The position numbers and the translations under genes are program-made. Source: Sphingopyxis sp. 113P3 (GTDB lineage Bacteria; Pseudomonadota; Alphaproteobacteria; Sphingomonadales; Sphingomonadaceae). From it: a stretch of DNA of 64,000 nt. The notes under the pieces were generated by a model. It made no database searches. It was not told where the DNA came from and was given only the letters and a program-made list of their open reading frames with translations. Below, one piece after another: positions 1 to 7,536 of the stretch; position 1 is the stretch's first letter; every line of letters begins with the position of its first letter. The DNA lies in the NCBI RefSeq assembly GCF_001278035.1, contig NZ_CP009452.1:405501-469500 (forward strand), read 5' to 3'.

Positions 1-1800
1 AAGAAGAACGAGCCGATCCGCTGCGTCATCGACACGGCGAACGATGCAGCCGAGATCAGCCTTGACGAGAACGTGACGCGCGAAGACCTGCACCCCGCCG
101 ACCAGTTCGAGCGCTTCCGCGAGCTTTCAGAGGATCGGGGATGGGGCGCGGAGGAAATCGCCGCCCGGTTCGGCGTGACCGCGCATGTCGTGAAGCAGCG
201 GATGCGTCTCGGCGCGGTCAGCCCCAAGCTGTTGCAGGTCTATCGCGACGGCGAACTGACCTTGGACCAGTTGATGGCCTTCGCCATCACCGACGATCAC
301 GCGCGGCAGGAACACGTCTATGAGAACCTGTCCTATAACCGCGACCCGTCCATCATTCGGCGCGACTTGACCAAGATGAACGTGCCCGCGACGGATCGCT
401 GCGCGGTCTTTGTCGGCGCGCAAGCCTATGCCGAAGCGGGCGGCAATATCATCCGCGACCTGTTCACCGAGGATCGCGGCGGCTTCTTAGAAGACCCCGC
501 GTTGCTGAACCGGCTTGCCGTCGAGAAGCTGGAGCGGATCGCTGCAGAGGTACAGCAGACCGAGGGGTGGAAGTGGACCGCCGCCTATCTCGATTTTCCC
601 CACGCCCACGGATTGCGCCGCGTTTATCCGCATTCCGTGGAGCTTTCAGAGGAAGACGCCGCCACCTACGACGCCGCGCAGGACGAGCTTGAGCGCCTGT
701 CAGCGGAATGGGAGGACGCCGGTATCGACCTCCCGCCCGAAGTAGATGCGCGGTTTGCGGAACTTCAAGCGGAGATCGAGCGGATCGACGCGAAGCGCTA
801 CGCCTATGATCCCACCGAAATCGCGCGTGGCGGTGCGTTCGTCGTCGTCGCCCATAACGGCGAAACCCGTATCGAACGCGGCTTCATCCGCACTGAGGAT
901 GAGACCTGGGAACCGGAACCTGCCGAGTGCGGCGAAACTGTCATTGATGGGGTGTGCGTCAACGCGGACGGCGAAATCCTCGATGGCGACAGAGAGGGCA
1001 ATGAAGGCGAGGATGGTTCCGCCACCGAACCGGAGCCGGAAGAAGAAGCCGGGGATGCTGGCAAGCCGCTGTCGGACTCGCTCATTCGCGACCTGACTGC
1101 GCATCGCACCCTTGGGCTGCGGCTCGCCCTTGGCGAGCAGCCGGATATGGCGTTGATCGCCGTGGTCCATGCGCTCGCCGCGCAGACCTACTATCGGGGC
1201 AGCACGGCCCATTGCCTCGAAATCAGCCCGACGAGCAACTATCTCGCGGTCCACGCGGACGGCATCGAGGACACGGCGGCAGCGAAGATGCTGAACGACC
1301 GTCATGCCGGATGGGCGGCGGACATGCCTCGCGACGTGGCGGACCTCTGGGGCTTCGTCGCCGGTCTGGACCATGCGAGCTTGATGGCATTGCTGGCGCA
1401 TTGCGCCTCGCTGACCGTCAATGCGGTGAAACTGCCTTGGGAGCAGAACAAGCTCCGCGTCCATGAAACGGCTGACAAGCTGGCGACGGCGGTGACGCTC
1501 GACATGACCGCGCACTGGACGCCGACCGTGCGGACCTATCTCGGGCGCGTCACCAAGGCCCATATCCTCGCCGCCGTGCGCGAATCCTGCGGCAACGAGA
1601 CGGCGGAGCGAATCGCGGACAAGAAGAAGGTGGAGATGGCGGAAAAGGCCGAGCAGCTTCTGGCCGGAACCGGCTGGCTCCCGCCTGTGCTGCGCACCGG
1701 ACGGCCCGCATGGCTCACCGATCAGCAGACCGATGCCTTCGCCACTGAAACCTCGCCGGAAACACAGAACAATGGCCATTTCGCCATCGCAGCGGAATGA
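1..1800 (+). CDS. ParB-like nuclease/partition protein of the ICE (5' end outside window)
   Basis: The frame is open from base 1, so the gene begins upstream; the GTG at 73 is internal because the residues before it (IRCVIDTANDAAEISLDEN) continue the ParB N-terminal fold. A helix-turn-helix follows (GWGAEEIAARFGV then VVKQRMRLG), and the rest is a long C-terminal extension of about 450 residues with an acidic Glu/Asp-rich stretch in the middle. This layout is typical of the large ParB/RepB-like proteins found at the start of alphaproteobacterial ICE backbones, where they are thought to act in maintenance or DNA processing rather than chromosome segregation; the exact role is not known. It is followed by a GC-rich hairpin at 1855-1880. 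Confidence 0.85.
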   Translation, partial: KKNEPIRCVIDTANDAAEISLDENVTREDLHPADQFERFRELSEDRGWGAEEIAARFGVTAHVVKQRMRLGAVSPKLLQVYRDGELTLDQLMAFAITDDHARQEHVYENLSYNRDPSIIRRDLTKMNVPATDRCAVFVGAQAYAEAGGNIIRDLFTEDRGGFLEDPALLNRLAVEKLERIAAEVQQTEGWKWTAAYLDFPHAHGLRRVYPHSVELSEEDAATYDAAQDELERLSAEWEDAGIDLPPEVDARFAELQAEIERIDAKRYAYDPTEIARGGAFVVVAHNGETRIERGFIRTEDETWEPEPAECGETVIDGVCVNADGEILDGDREGNEGEDGSATEPEPEEEAGDAGKPLSDSLIRDLTAHRTLGLRLALGEQPDMALIAVVHALAAQTYYRGSTAHCLEISPTSNYLAVHADGIEDTAAAKMLNDRHAGWAADMPRDVADLWGFVAGLDHASLMALLAHCASLTVNAVKLPWEQNKLRVHETADKLATAVTLDMTAHWTPTVRTYLGRVTKAHILAAVRESCGNETAERIADKKKVEMAEKAEQLLAGTGWLPPVLRTGRPAWLTDQQTDAFATETSPETQNNGHFAIAAE

Positions 1801-1854
1801 AGAAAACAGGCCGGGGGCCCGTAAGCGGCCCCGGTCTCCCGCTGGAAAAAATCG

Positions 1855-1880
1855 CGGCCGCGCGGTTACCCGCGCGGCCG
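1855..1880. repeat. 11-bp perfect inverted repeat downstream of parB
   Basis: CGGCCGCGCGG, a TTAC loop, then CCGCGCGGCCG. It lies 55 bases after the parB stop. There is no T-run after it on the plus strand, so it could be a Rho-dependent-type 3' hairpin or simply a structured mRNA end. Confidence 0.5.
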
Positions 1881-1965
1881 GATCACCTCGACTATCGCAA
1901 CAACAAGTCCTGTTAAGCATCGGAGGGCAAGCGGCTCCAGAGAGGAGAAGAACCATGTTGCCGTC

Positions 1966-2376
1966 ATGCTGATGAGCGCTGTGCTGATCGCCAGGCTTTG
2001 CGTCCTTGCCCATACGCTCACCGTCTATGCGCTCCCGTTCATGCTCGGCCTGACCGCAGCGCAATTTGCCTTCCAGACTGACTCCGGCCTTATCGGCGCG
2101 GGTCCTGTCGGCTTCGTTGCAGCCGTTGCGGCCTTCGGCATTCTCGCATTCCTGTTTGACACGCTGCGCCCGCCGATCCGGCGTTTGATCGTGGCGCTGG
2201 TCTTCGCGGCACCCGCCGCCGTTGCGGGATATGCGCTAGTCCACGGCGTCACCCAGGAATCGGTGCCGTCTGAAATCTGGCGGCAAATCTTCTGCATCAT
2301 CGGTGGCGGTTTTGTCGGCGTGTCGGCCCTGTTGCGGCTGGCTGCGCCAGCAGGCACAGCCTCCACGTCATCATAG
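1966..2376 (+). CDS. small integral membrane protein of the ICE, unknown function
   Basis: 136 residues with about four hydrophobic helices and no recognisable catalytic motif. The start could be ATG 1966 or ATG 1972. The strong Shine-Dalgarno (AGAGGAGAAG at 1940-1949) is placed for an ATG at 1955 that opens a five-codon reading frame (MLPSC) ending in TGA at 1970-1972. That stop overlaps the ATG at 1972 as TGATG, which suggests translational coupling and favours 1972. Similar small membrane proteins follow parB in related elements, from general knowledge, but no function is assigned. Confidence 0.65.
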   Translation: MLMSAVLIARLCVLAHTLTVYALPFMLGLTAAQFAFQTDSGLIGAGPVGFVAAVAAFGILAFLFDTLRPPIRRLIVALVFAAPAAVAGYALVHGVTQESVPSEIWRQIFCIIGGGFVGVSALLRLAAPAGTASTSS

Positions 2377-2431
2377 CAAAGCTCAATCATGAGACGTTGT
2401 TGAACGTTTCTCCGGCGCGCAAAACGGCTAT

Positions 2432-3295
2432 CTAAGACCCTTTTCGAGCGTAATATTCTTCCATCGCGCGATCTTCATCATACTGTGAGCGCCGAATGTC
2501 CTCGATCTTCTGCTTCGTCTCAGAAATACATTCGGGGCATGCGGATTCCTCCAAGCCGAAATTTTCCACCAGGACCATTCGCCCCTCATCGTAGTCCCAA
2601 TCAAATAGGTCAGAAATATCTACCAACTCTGACTCGAAATTTTCTGTTCCGCATGTCGGACACTCGACAATACGTTCTTTGTGATGACAAAAGCAGCACT
2701 GCTCCTCTGATACTAAAAAGGTATCTTCCTGACATGAGAGGCACATCCATACGGTGGCATCCCCGCGGCTCGCGATATAGGTTTTTGCACGCTCCATCAG
2801 TTCGGCGCGCGTCTTCACCAGCTTGATAATATTATTATGGGCTTCTTCATCAATGAACGCCACGGTCTCAAGGTTGAGGTGGCTCCGGTAAAAGAAAATC
2901 ATGAAACTGAAAATCTCAGCGAACTTCAGTTCGATGTGATCATGGCTATGATTAAACTCGAAATGCGTTAGATCGCTGCGGAGATCGAACGCTTTTTCAA
3001 TTTTTCCTCTCTCAACATCTGTGATTGGTATGTTCCCGATCTGCGGGTTACGGAGCCGGCTGAGGGCGCTGCGAAGCGATATTGTCTTGTCGGGCCTATC
3101 TACTGACTCGTAGATAAAAACCGGGTGGATACGGCGAAGACGTTCTTTGAAAGCCAACTCCATCGCCTGAACCACATGGAGAATTGCAAACTTCCAATGG
3201 TTTGTTTCGGTGGAATCCTGCTGCGCGTAGGCGACCGCCTCCCTGAAATAGGAAATGCTGTTGTTGAGTAAATCGAGGCGGTGGGTCTTGCTCAT
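2432..3295 (-). CDS. HEPN-like domain protein with C-terminal zinc ribbons (cargo)
   Basis: 287 residues. The N-terminal half is alpha-helical and carries R106-SDLT-H111, which fits the R-x4-H signature of HEPN domains, many of which are metal-independent RNases. The C-terminal part has CxxC pairs at C185/C188, C200/C203, C212/C215 and C253/C256, enough for two zinc ribbons. The gene is on the strand opposite to the ICE backbone and is clearly lower in GC than its neighbours (25 G+C in the 60 bases from 2821), so it is probably a recent insertion. HEPN proteins on mobile elements are often toxins or phage-defence effectors, but a non-toxic HEPN scaffold is equally possible. No antitoxin partner is adjacent. 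Confidence 0.7.
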   Translation of the reverse strand: MSKTHRLDLLNNSISYFREAVAYAQQDSTETNHWKFAILHVVQAMELAFKERLRRIHPVFIYESVDRPDKTISLRSALSRLRNPQIGNIPITDVERGKIEKAFDLRSDLTHFEFNHSHDHIELKFAEIFSFMIFFYRSHLNLETVAFIDEEAHNNIIKLVKTRAELMERAKTYIASRGDATVWMCLSCQEDTFLVSEEQCCFCHHKERIVECPTCGTENFESELVDISDLFDWDYDEGRMVLVENFGLEESACPECISETKQKIEDIRRSQYDEDRAMEEYYARKGS

Positions 3296-3537
3296 TTGTT
3301 CACAAGGTTGAGTTTCTTCTCGAATATAGCGTTCCTGGACTGTGTGTCATCACATTCCCGAATAATCCTCTTTCGTGATAGCCTGGTTTCGTCGCGTTGC
3401 CCTTCGGGCCGCGCTCTCGGCTACGCCGGAACCGCGCCTATGGCGCGTTTCCGCCATTCGGCTTCGATCACTAACGCGAAGGCGGCAACGGTCATTTCGC
3501 GAGCGCCCTCATAGGCGAGGCTTGTGAAAAGCTGGCC
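3296..3537. other. intergenic region without a convincing gene
   Basis: The segment lies between the HEPN-like gene and the decayed DUF736 copy. Short open frames exist on both strands, but none has a ribosome binding site, recognisable domain or neighbour that would support it. Composition rises from low GC back to backbone GC near 3400, marking the edge of the inserted cargo. Confidence 0.4.
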
Positions 3538-3852
3538 TCAATCGCCGTTGTGGCGACACCAGCGAGATGGAGCAGCTCCGCCCGATCGATCACAAGGCAG
3601 ACACCAGAGAAGCGCCGGAAACCCGGATCGACGAGGCGGGCCGAGACATTTGCGCTGCGTCTCACAGGCAGGCTTCTCAGCGGCACCAGATAAAACAAAC
3701 CAGCGATGGAGTGAAAGCGTAGCCGACTCCCGATCACGCCCATCGGGGGCAATTGCCGGGCCATGAAGATGAAGAACGGACGGGAGAGCATCAACCAGCG
3801 AAACCCACGCCGTTTCCGTTCTCGAGCGTGGAGGCGCAGGGACGGCCGCCAC
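3538..3852 (-). pseudogene. decayed, frameshifted copy of a DUF736 gene
   Basis: Read on the minus strand, this stretch aligns base by base with the intact DUF736 gene at 4130-4447 on the plus strand. The start is GTG in place of ATG (3852). Then come [11 protein letters not shown] against [17 protein letters not shown] against DFRILAG, NVSARLVDPGF against [11 protein letters not shown], and a C-terminal CRHNGD against SRRNGD before TGA. The pieces are in different frames and an internal stop follows GFAG, so it cannot make a DUF736 protein. Length is 315 bases against 318. Similarity continues about 50 bases upstream of the start and a few bases past the stop, so the copy moved as a unit with its leader. 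Confidence 0.8.
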
Positions 3853-4129
3853 TGCCGTATCCCCCCGATTTCCTGAAGCGGGCGCTCCATTTGCGATCTC
3901 GATTGGCATGGGTCTGACCGGTGACCGGCTTCGCCTCGCTCGTCTCCCGCAACGTCCGTCGCCAACTTTTTTCCGCCGCCGTCGGCTTTGCATCGCGAAC
4001 CAAAAAAGCCGTCGCCGGCCGTCTTCCACTTCGTTCCAGCCCATGCGGGTGCAGGTCCAATCGCCTCCGGTTTCACGCCCCCCCATCGAGGTCGCAATGG
4101 TGCGGCCCGAGAGGAAAAGGCATACGACA

Positions 4130-4447
4130 ATGGCGACCATCGGCACCTTCACGAAGAACGAAAACGGCGCGGGCTTCACCGGCGCGGTCAAGACCCTGAC
4201 CCTCAACGTCAAGGCCAAGTTCGTCCCCTCCGAGGGTGAAAGCGAGCGCGGCCCCGACTTCCGCATCCTCGCCGGCGCGACCGAGTTCGGCGCGGCTTGG
4301 AAGAAGACCGCCCGCGAGACGCAGCGCGACTACCTCTCCGTCAAGCTGGACGATCCGAGCTTCCCGGCCCCGATCTACGCCAGTCTGGTCGAAGCCGAGG
4401 ACGGCAGCGGTCACAACCTCATCTGGTCCCGCCGGAACGGCGACTAG
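4130..4447 (+). CDS. DUF736 family protein
   Basis: 105 residues, the usual size for DUF736. It opens [18 protein letters not shown] and ends in a Trp-Ser-Arg-Arg segment. DUF736 proteins are small backbone proteins of alphaproteobacterial ICEs and plasmids; several are annotated as DNA-processing accessory factors, but no biochemical role is established. The start is set by GAGAGGAAAAGG upstream of ATG 4130; a longer frame to 3908 has no support. A second intact paralogue lies at 10030-10365 and a decayed one at 3538-3852. A strong intrinsic terminator follows at 4463. Confidence 0.9.
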   Translation: MATIGTFTKNENGAGFTGAVKTLTLNVKAKFVPSEGESERGPDFRILAGATEFGAAWKKTARETQRDYLSVKLDDPSFPAPIYASLVEAEDGSGHNLIWSRRNGD

Positions 4448-4462
4448 GCCAGCCTCCAGATT

Positions 4463-4489
4463 GCCCCGCTCAATCGAGCGGGGCTTTTT
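4463..4489 (+). terminator. Rho-independent terminator after DUF736
   Basis: Perfect 9-bp stem GCCCCGCTC / GAGCGGGGC with an AATC loop, followed directly by TTTTT. It lies 15 bases after the DUF736 stop. Confidence 0.9.
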
Positions 4490-4822
4490 CTTGCTCATGG
4501 CCGCCGCCTTCAGAGAACAAGGAATCGGGATGCAGGGATTTTTGGTTTTTCGGGTTCGGTCCATCCCGATTGGATCTCCTTCCCGCCGTCCGCTTCGCTC
4601 TCGCCGGGCTGGTTGCTTGGGGGTCTCCCCCTGGCGCGGCGCAAGGGGCCGCTGGCGCTCGACCGGGACGGTTTCCCCGGCCTTCCTCTATTTCATTCCG
4701 TGCAGGCCGGGTGATCCCCCTCCGTCCCGGTCGCCCTTGCACCTTGCACCCCCCGGTCTCGCCGACGGGCAGGGTTGCAGCGCAGCGCTGCGCTCCAACC
4801 CAGACCCAAGGAAGGAAAGACC
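4490..4822. promoter_or_regulatory. leader region of the DUF932 gene with a long palindrome
   Basis: There is no gene in this 333-base gap. At its end, 4772-4801, is a 30-base near-perfect palindrome: GGGTTG, one base, the self-complementary core AGCGCAGCGCTGCGCT, one base, CAACCC. It ends 22 bases before the DUF932 start codon, just upstream of the Shine-Dalgarno. It could be an operator for a dimeric regulator or an mRNA hairpin controlling translation. No clear -10/-35 pair was identified. Confidence 0.5.
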
Positions 4823-5665
4823 ATGTACCACCAGCTCGCCACCCGGTTCGGCCGCAACGCCCATCAGATCAGCGGCCGCGAGCCGCTGGACAACGAAGCC
4901 CTGTTTCGTCACGTCCCGTCGATCTTCGCCCAGGAGGCGCACGACAGCCGTTCCGAGCGCTATGTCTATGTCCCCACCATCGATATCGTGGAGGGCCTTC
5001 GCCGCGAGGGATGGTTCCCGTTCTTCGCCGTCCAGTCGGTTCCGCGCGATGGGAGCCGCCACGGCCACGCCAAGCACATGCTGCGCCTGCGCCGCGATGG
5101 CGGGATCGGCAAGCCGGAAGCCGCCGAAGTCATCATCGTCAACAGCCATGACGGGACAAGCGCTTACCAAATGTTTGCCGGGATGCTCCGCTTCGTCTGC
5201 ACAAACAGCATGATTGCGGGCGAGCGGTTCGAGGAAGTGCGCGTCCCCCACAAGGGCGGTATTCAGGATCGGATCATTGAAGGCGTTTTCACCGTCGCGG
5301 AAGACTTCCCACGCCTCATAGACGCCAGCGAGACGATGAAGGAAATTCGCGTTTCCGAGGACGAGCGCCGCGTGCTGGCCGAGGCCAGCCTTGTTGCCCG
5401 CTATGGCGACGACGAAAGCCCAGTGCGCCCCGAACAGATCATCATGCCTCGTCGCAGCGAGGATGCCGGGCAAAGTCTCTGGAGCACGTTCAACGTTATT
5501 CAGGAGCATTTGACCAAGGGCGGATTGCATGGCCAGAAGCGCAATGCCGAAGGCCGCATCCGTCGCAGCCAGACCCGCGCCGTCAACGGTATCGACCAGA
5601 ATGTGACCCTCAATCGTGCGCTCTGGACGCTGGCGGAAGGAATGCAGAAACTGAAGGGCTATTGA
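4823..5665 (+). CDS. DUF932 domain protein (plasmid/phage-like)
   Basis: 280 residues matching the DUF932 family (also called phage/plasmid-like protein): an N-terminal RFGRNAHQISGREPL region, then VYVPTIDIVEGL, GWFPFFAVQS and the conserved LRFVCTNSMIAG core, with a helical C-terminus. The family is common on alphaproteobacterial ICEs and plasmids next to DUF736 and is of unknown function. The start is ATG 4823, with GAAGGAAAG at the right distance; an upstream in-frame start at 4775 lies inside the palindrome and is unlikely. A GC-rich hairpin follows at 5677. Confidence 0.88.
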   Translation: MYHQLATRFGRNAHQISGREPLDNEALFRHVPSIFAQEAHDSRSERYVYVPTIDIVEGLRREGWFPFFAVQSVPRDGSRHGHAKHMLRLRRDGGIGKPEAAEVIIVNSHDGTSAYQMFAGMLRFVCTNSMIAGERFEEVRVPHKGGIQDRIIEGVFTVAEDFPRLIDASETMKEIRVSEDERRVLAEASLVARYGDDESPVRPEQIIMPRRSEDAGQSLWSTFNVIQEHLTKGGLHGQKRNAEGRIRRSQTRAVNGIDQNVTLNRALWTLAEGMQKLKGY

Positions 5666-5676
5666 TCGCCCAAGTG

Positions 5677-5703
5677 ACAGGGCCGCCAACATCGCGGCCC
5701 TGT
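5677..5703 (+). terminator. probable terminator hairpin after DUF932
   Basis: Perfect 10-bp stem ACAGGGCCGC / GCGGCCCTGT with a 7-base loop, 11 bases after the stop codon. There is no long T-run, so termination may be partial. Confidence 0.6.
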
Positions 5704-5975
5704 CCTTCGCCAGCAGGCGCAGGCATCCAAAAATTCGCGCCGATCCGGCGAGCGGATCGGCGGAGAGCGGCCATGCCCAGATACATGGTCGCGCTCGCCG
5801 GGCTGCGCCCGGCTCGCAGAATCACGCAAGCACTGTTAAGACTAAATTTACCAATTCATTTATTGGGTTAGCCGATCCACTTATCGCGACAGCGCGACTA
5901 CAGTTACGTTCAAAGATATTCAAAGCTCTCTATCCGGGCGCTGCTTAGCGCTGGCCCAAATAGAGAGGTAACGCC
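5704..5975 (+). promoter_or_regulatory. promoter/operator region of the fseA-like gene
   Basis: No gene is seen. The segment holds a perfect 9-bp inverted repeat GCCGATCCG / CGGATCGGC (5739-5761), then an AT-rich stretch (5830-5880) unlike the surrounding backbone. A small palindrome TCGCG-ACAG-CGCGA (5884-5897) and two TTCAAAG direct repeats exactly 10 bases apart (5909 and 5919) follow. A Shine-Dalgarno AGAGAGGT stands before ATG 5976. Helical-phase repeats suggest regulator binding; which regulator is not known. Confidence 0.45.
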
Positions 5976-6765
5976 ATGCTGAGCATCGACTGGCGTTCAC
6001 CGGCGGCTTATAAGTTTGCCAAGAGCATTCCCGCTGCCGGTTTCGCCTGGGAATATCTCCGTCGCGATGACGAGTATCGTAGTGAGTATCAGGCCATAAT
6101 CACTTCGACCGAGTCAGACCCGGAGCGCCTGGAAGCCTTCGTGCAGCGCTGGGGGTTGCGATTTTCCGACCGATCCTGAAACCCCATCGGATCGGCAGAC
6201 CCTGTTCTGGAGCCCGAGCCTTCAGCCGCAGGCCATACGGCTCGCCCCGTTAGAGCACCGCAACGGAGAGACAGAGCCCATCGTCACACTCGCGCATCTC
6301 GACGGTCTCGACCTGCGCCAAGCGGAGGATGGCTGGCATGGTATCTGGCAAGTCGATGGCGTCACACACCAATTCTGGTTGCCGCACGCTGTTCCTGATG
6401 CTGCTGCCTTTTACGGCACCGTCTTGCCAGCGGACGCCTTCTACGATCTCCGCTCCCATGCGGCTCGACGATTGGTGCGAGCGCTCCAAGGGCATCGGCC
6501 GGGACGCGATTTTCGCACGTTGCCCGCGCAGCTCCGGCAATGGCACATCCTCTCCCTACGCGCACTCGACGCCCGCCTTCGCGGCGAAAGCTACCGCACC
6601 GTCGCCGAAGTCTTGCTCGGCTTTCGCGGCAGCAAGGAGGACTTTGAGATTGATCCGCGCAAGAACAAGGCTCGCCGTCTTGTCGCCCATGGCATCAAGA
6701 TGATGCGCGGCGGCTATCGCCTGCTGCTGCACTATCCCATTAAAACAACGGGCCAAAAAGCCTAA
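5976..6765 (+). CDS. FseA-like excision activator, expressed by +1 frameshift (DUF6499 + DUF2285)
   Basis: Frame 1 runs 5976-6179 (67 residues, DUF6499-like: AGFAWEYLRRDDEYR, then EAFVQRWGLRF) and stops. The frame +1 continues without a break to the stop at 6763-6765 as a DUF2285 protein (LRALDARLRGESYRTVAEVLLG and MMRGGYRLLLHYP). The join is TTG-CGA-TTT-TCC at 6156-6167: slipping one base on TTT (6162-6164) gives RWGLRF-PTDPE, a natural junction, and a 262-residue product. In Mesorhizobium ICEMlSymR7A the msi172/msi171 pair is fused by programmed +1 slippage of tRNA-Phe at a UUU codon in the same motif, making FseA, which activates the excisionase gene rdfS. Here the slip is UUU to UUU. A base error or true decay is the alternative; the positional match with FseA argues for programming. 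Confidence 0.75.
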
Positions 6766-7067
6766 GTGAGTCCGCCACCGCGCGCAGCGGTCGCGGCCGC
6801 TTGCTCAAGAATGCGCCGATAGCCCGACCCGGAAAGCCATTGCGCGCGCGCCAGATGACTTTCCCAGCACCGTCGGCTGCGCGCTTCCTCCGTGACCGGA
6901 TCGCGATGCAGAACGATGCGTGCCACTTCTTGCCAATCCGCACCGTCGCGGCTGGCATCGAGTAGACGCAGATAGGTAACATAATGCTGCTCGTCATAGG
7001 CGGTAATTCGGTCACCGGTCGGCGCGAGATCATCCACCTTGGGATCGAGATCGATTGGTGCTGGCAT
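6762..7067 (-). CDS. QseM-like DUF2285 antiactivator
   Basis: 101 residues. The core (YDEQHYVTYLRLLDA, DWQEVARIVL, HLARAQWLSGSGYRRIL) is a stand-alone DUF2285 domain, paralogous to the C-terminal half of the FseA-like protein that it faces. In ICEMlSymR7A, QseM is a small DUF2285 protein that binds and inhibits both TraR and FseA. ATG 7067 is chosen because GGGGAG lies 7 bases upstream; ATG 7073 is in frame but too close to it. Stop codons of the two genes overlap tail-to-tail by 4 bases (6762-6765), so transcription of one runs antisense to the other. No divergent QseC-type repressor gene is present in the next 470 bases. Confidence 0.75.
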   Translation of the reverse strand: MPAPIDLDPKVDDLAPTGDRITAYDEQHYVTYLRLLDASRDGADWQEVARIVLHRDPVTEEARSRRCWESHLARAQWLSGSGYRRILEQAAATAARGGGLT

Positions 7068-7536
7068 TGGCATTCTCCCCATCCGGGAGGATTTGTCTGC
7101 GGTGCGCCCCCGCAAACGACCTCTCTGACCCTGGTGATCGGGGAGTTCGAAACCGTGACTAGACGGCCCCATAGCCTTTAGGCGGGCAGCCCTGGACATA
7201 CGCCATGGGCTCCCCGACCATAAGGTCAAGGAGTTTGATGCCGTCTCGGCCGGCACCAACCGCTAGTCAGGGGTTTCGACGCCCCCGAGCAGTGCGTCTG
7301 CTCTGTTCCGAATCTTACCCGACCCGCACGGCGATGTCTTCGCCGAATCCGTGCGGCAGGCATTGAGCCGCTGAATTCCCTCAACTTCTTTGCTTCTTCA
7401 CGACGACCTTCGAGGGGTGCCGCCAGCGCATAGGCGCAAATGCGGCACGCTACCTGTCGCCAGTCCCTCGCCATGGTTCGCCGTAGCTCGCTGCCGTCAC
7501 CGGCAGCTCGCACCGACGACGAACCTGGAGGTGATC
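7068..7536. promoter_or_regulatory. 469-base control region between qseM-like and rdfS-like genes
   Basis: There is no convincing gene on either strand. It should hold the divergent promoters of the qseM-like gene (minus) and the rdfS/rep operon (plus). Two structures stand out: a hairpin at 7324-7356 (CCGCACGG and CCGTGCGG, with GGCGA / TCGCC nested inside) and the palindromic box at 7414-7453 that is repeated at 35408-35447. Confidence 0.6.
7414..7453 (+). promoter_or_regulatory. palindromic operator-like box, copy 1 (upstream of rdfS-like gene)
   Basis: 40 bases: GGGGTGCCGCCAG, 13 variable bases, ATGCGGCACGCTAC. Outer arms GTGCCGC and GCGGCAC are inverted repeats separated by 18 bases. 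The second copy, at 35408-35447, is identical in both outer blocks (13 and 14 bases) but diverged in the centre, as expected of a protein-binding site. It ends 84 bases before the rdfS-like start codon. Confidence 0.65.

Noticed and set aside
700..2064. 454-residue frame opposite parB and the small membrane gene
   Set aside because: It crosses two supported plus-strand genes and their hairpin; composition is that of a shadow frame.
3492..4130. 212-residue minus-strand frame overlapping the DUF736 pair
   Set aside because: Its sequence is explained by the decayed DUF736 copy read partly in frame; its start lies in the intact gene's leader.
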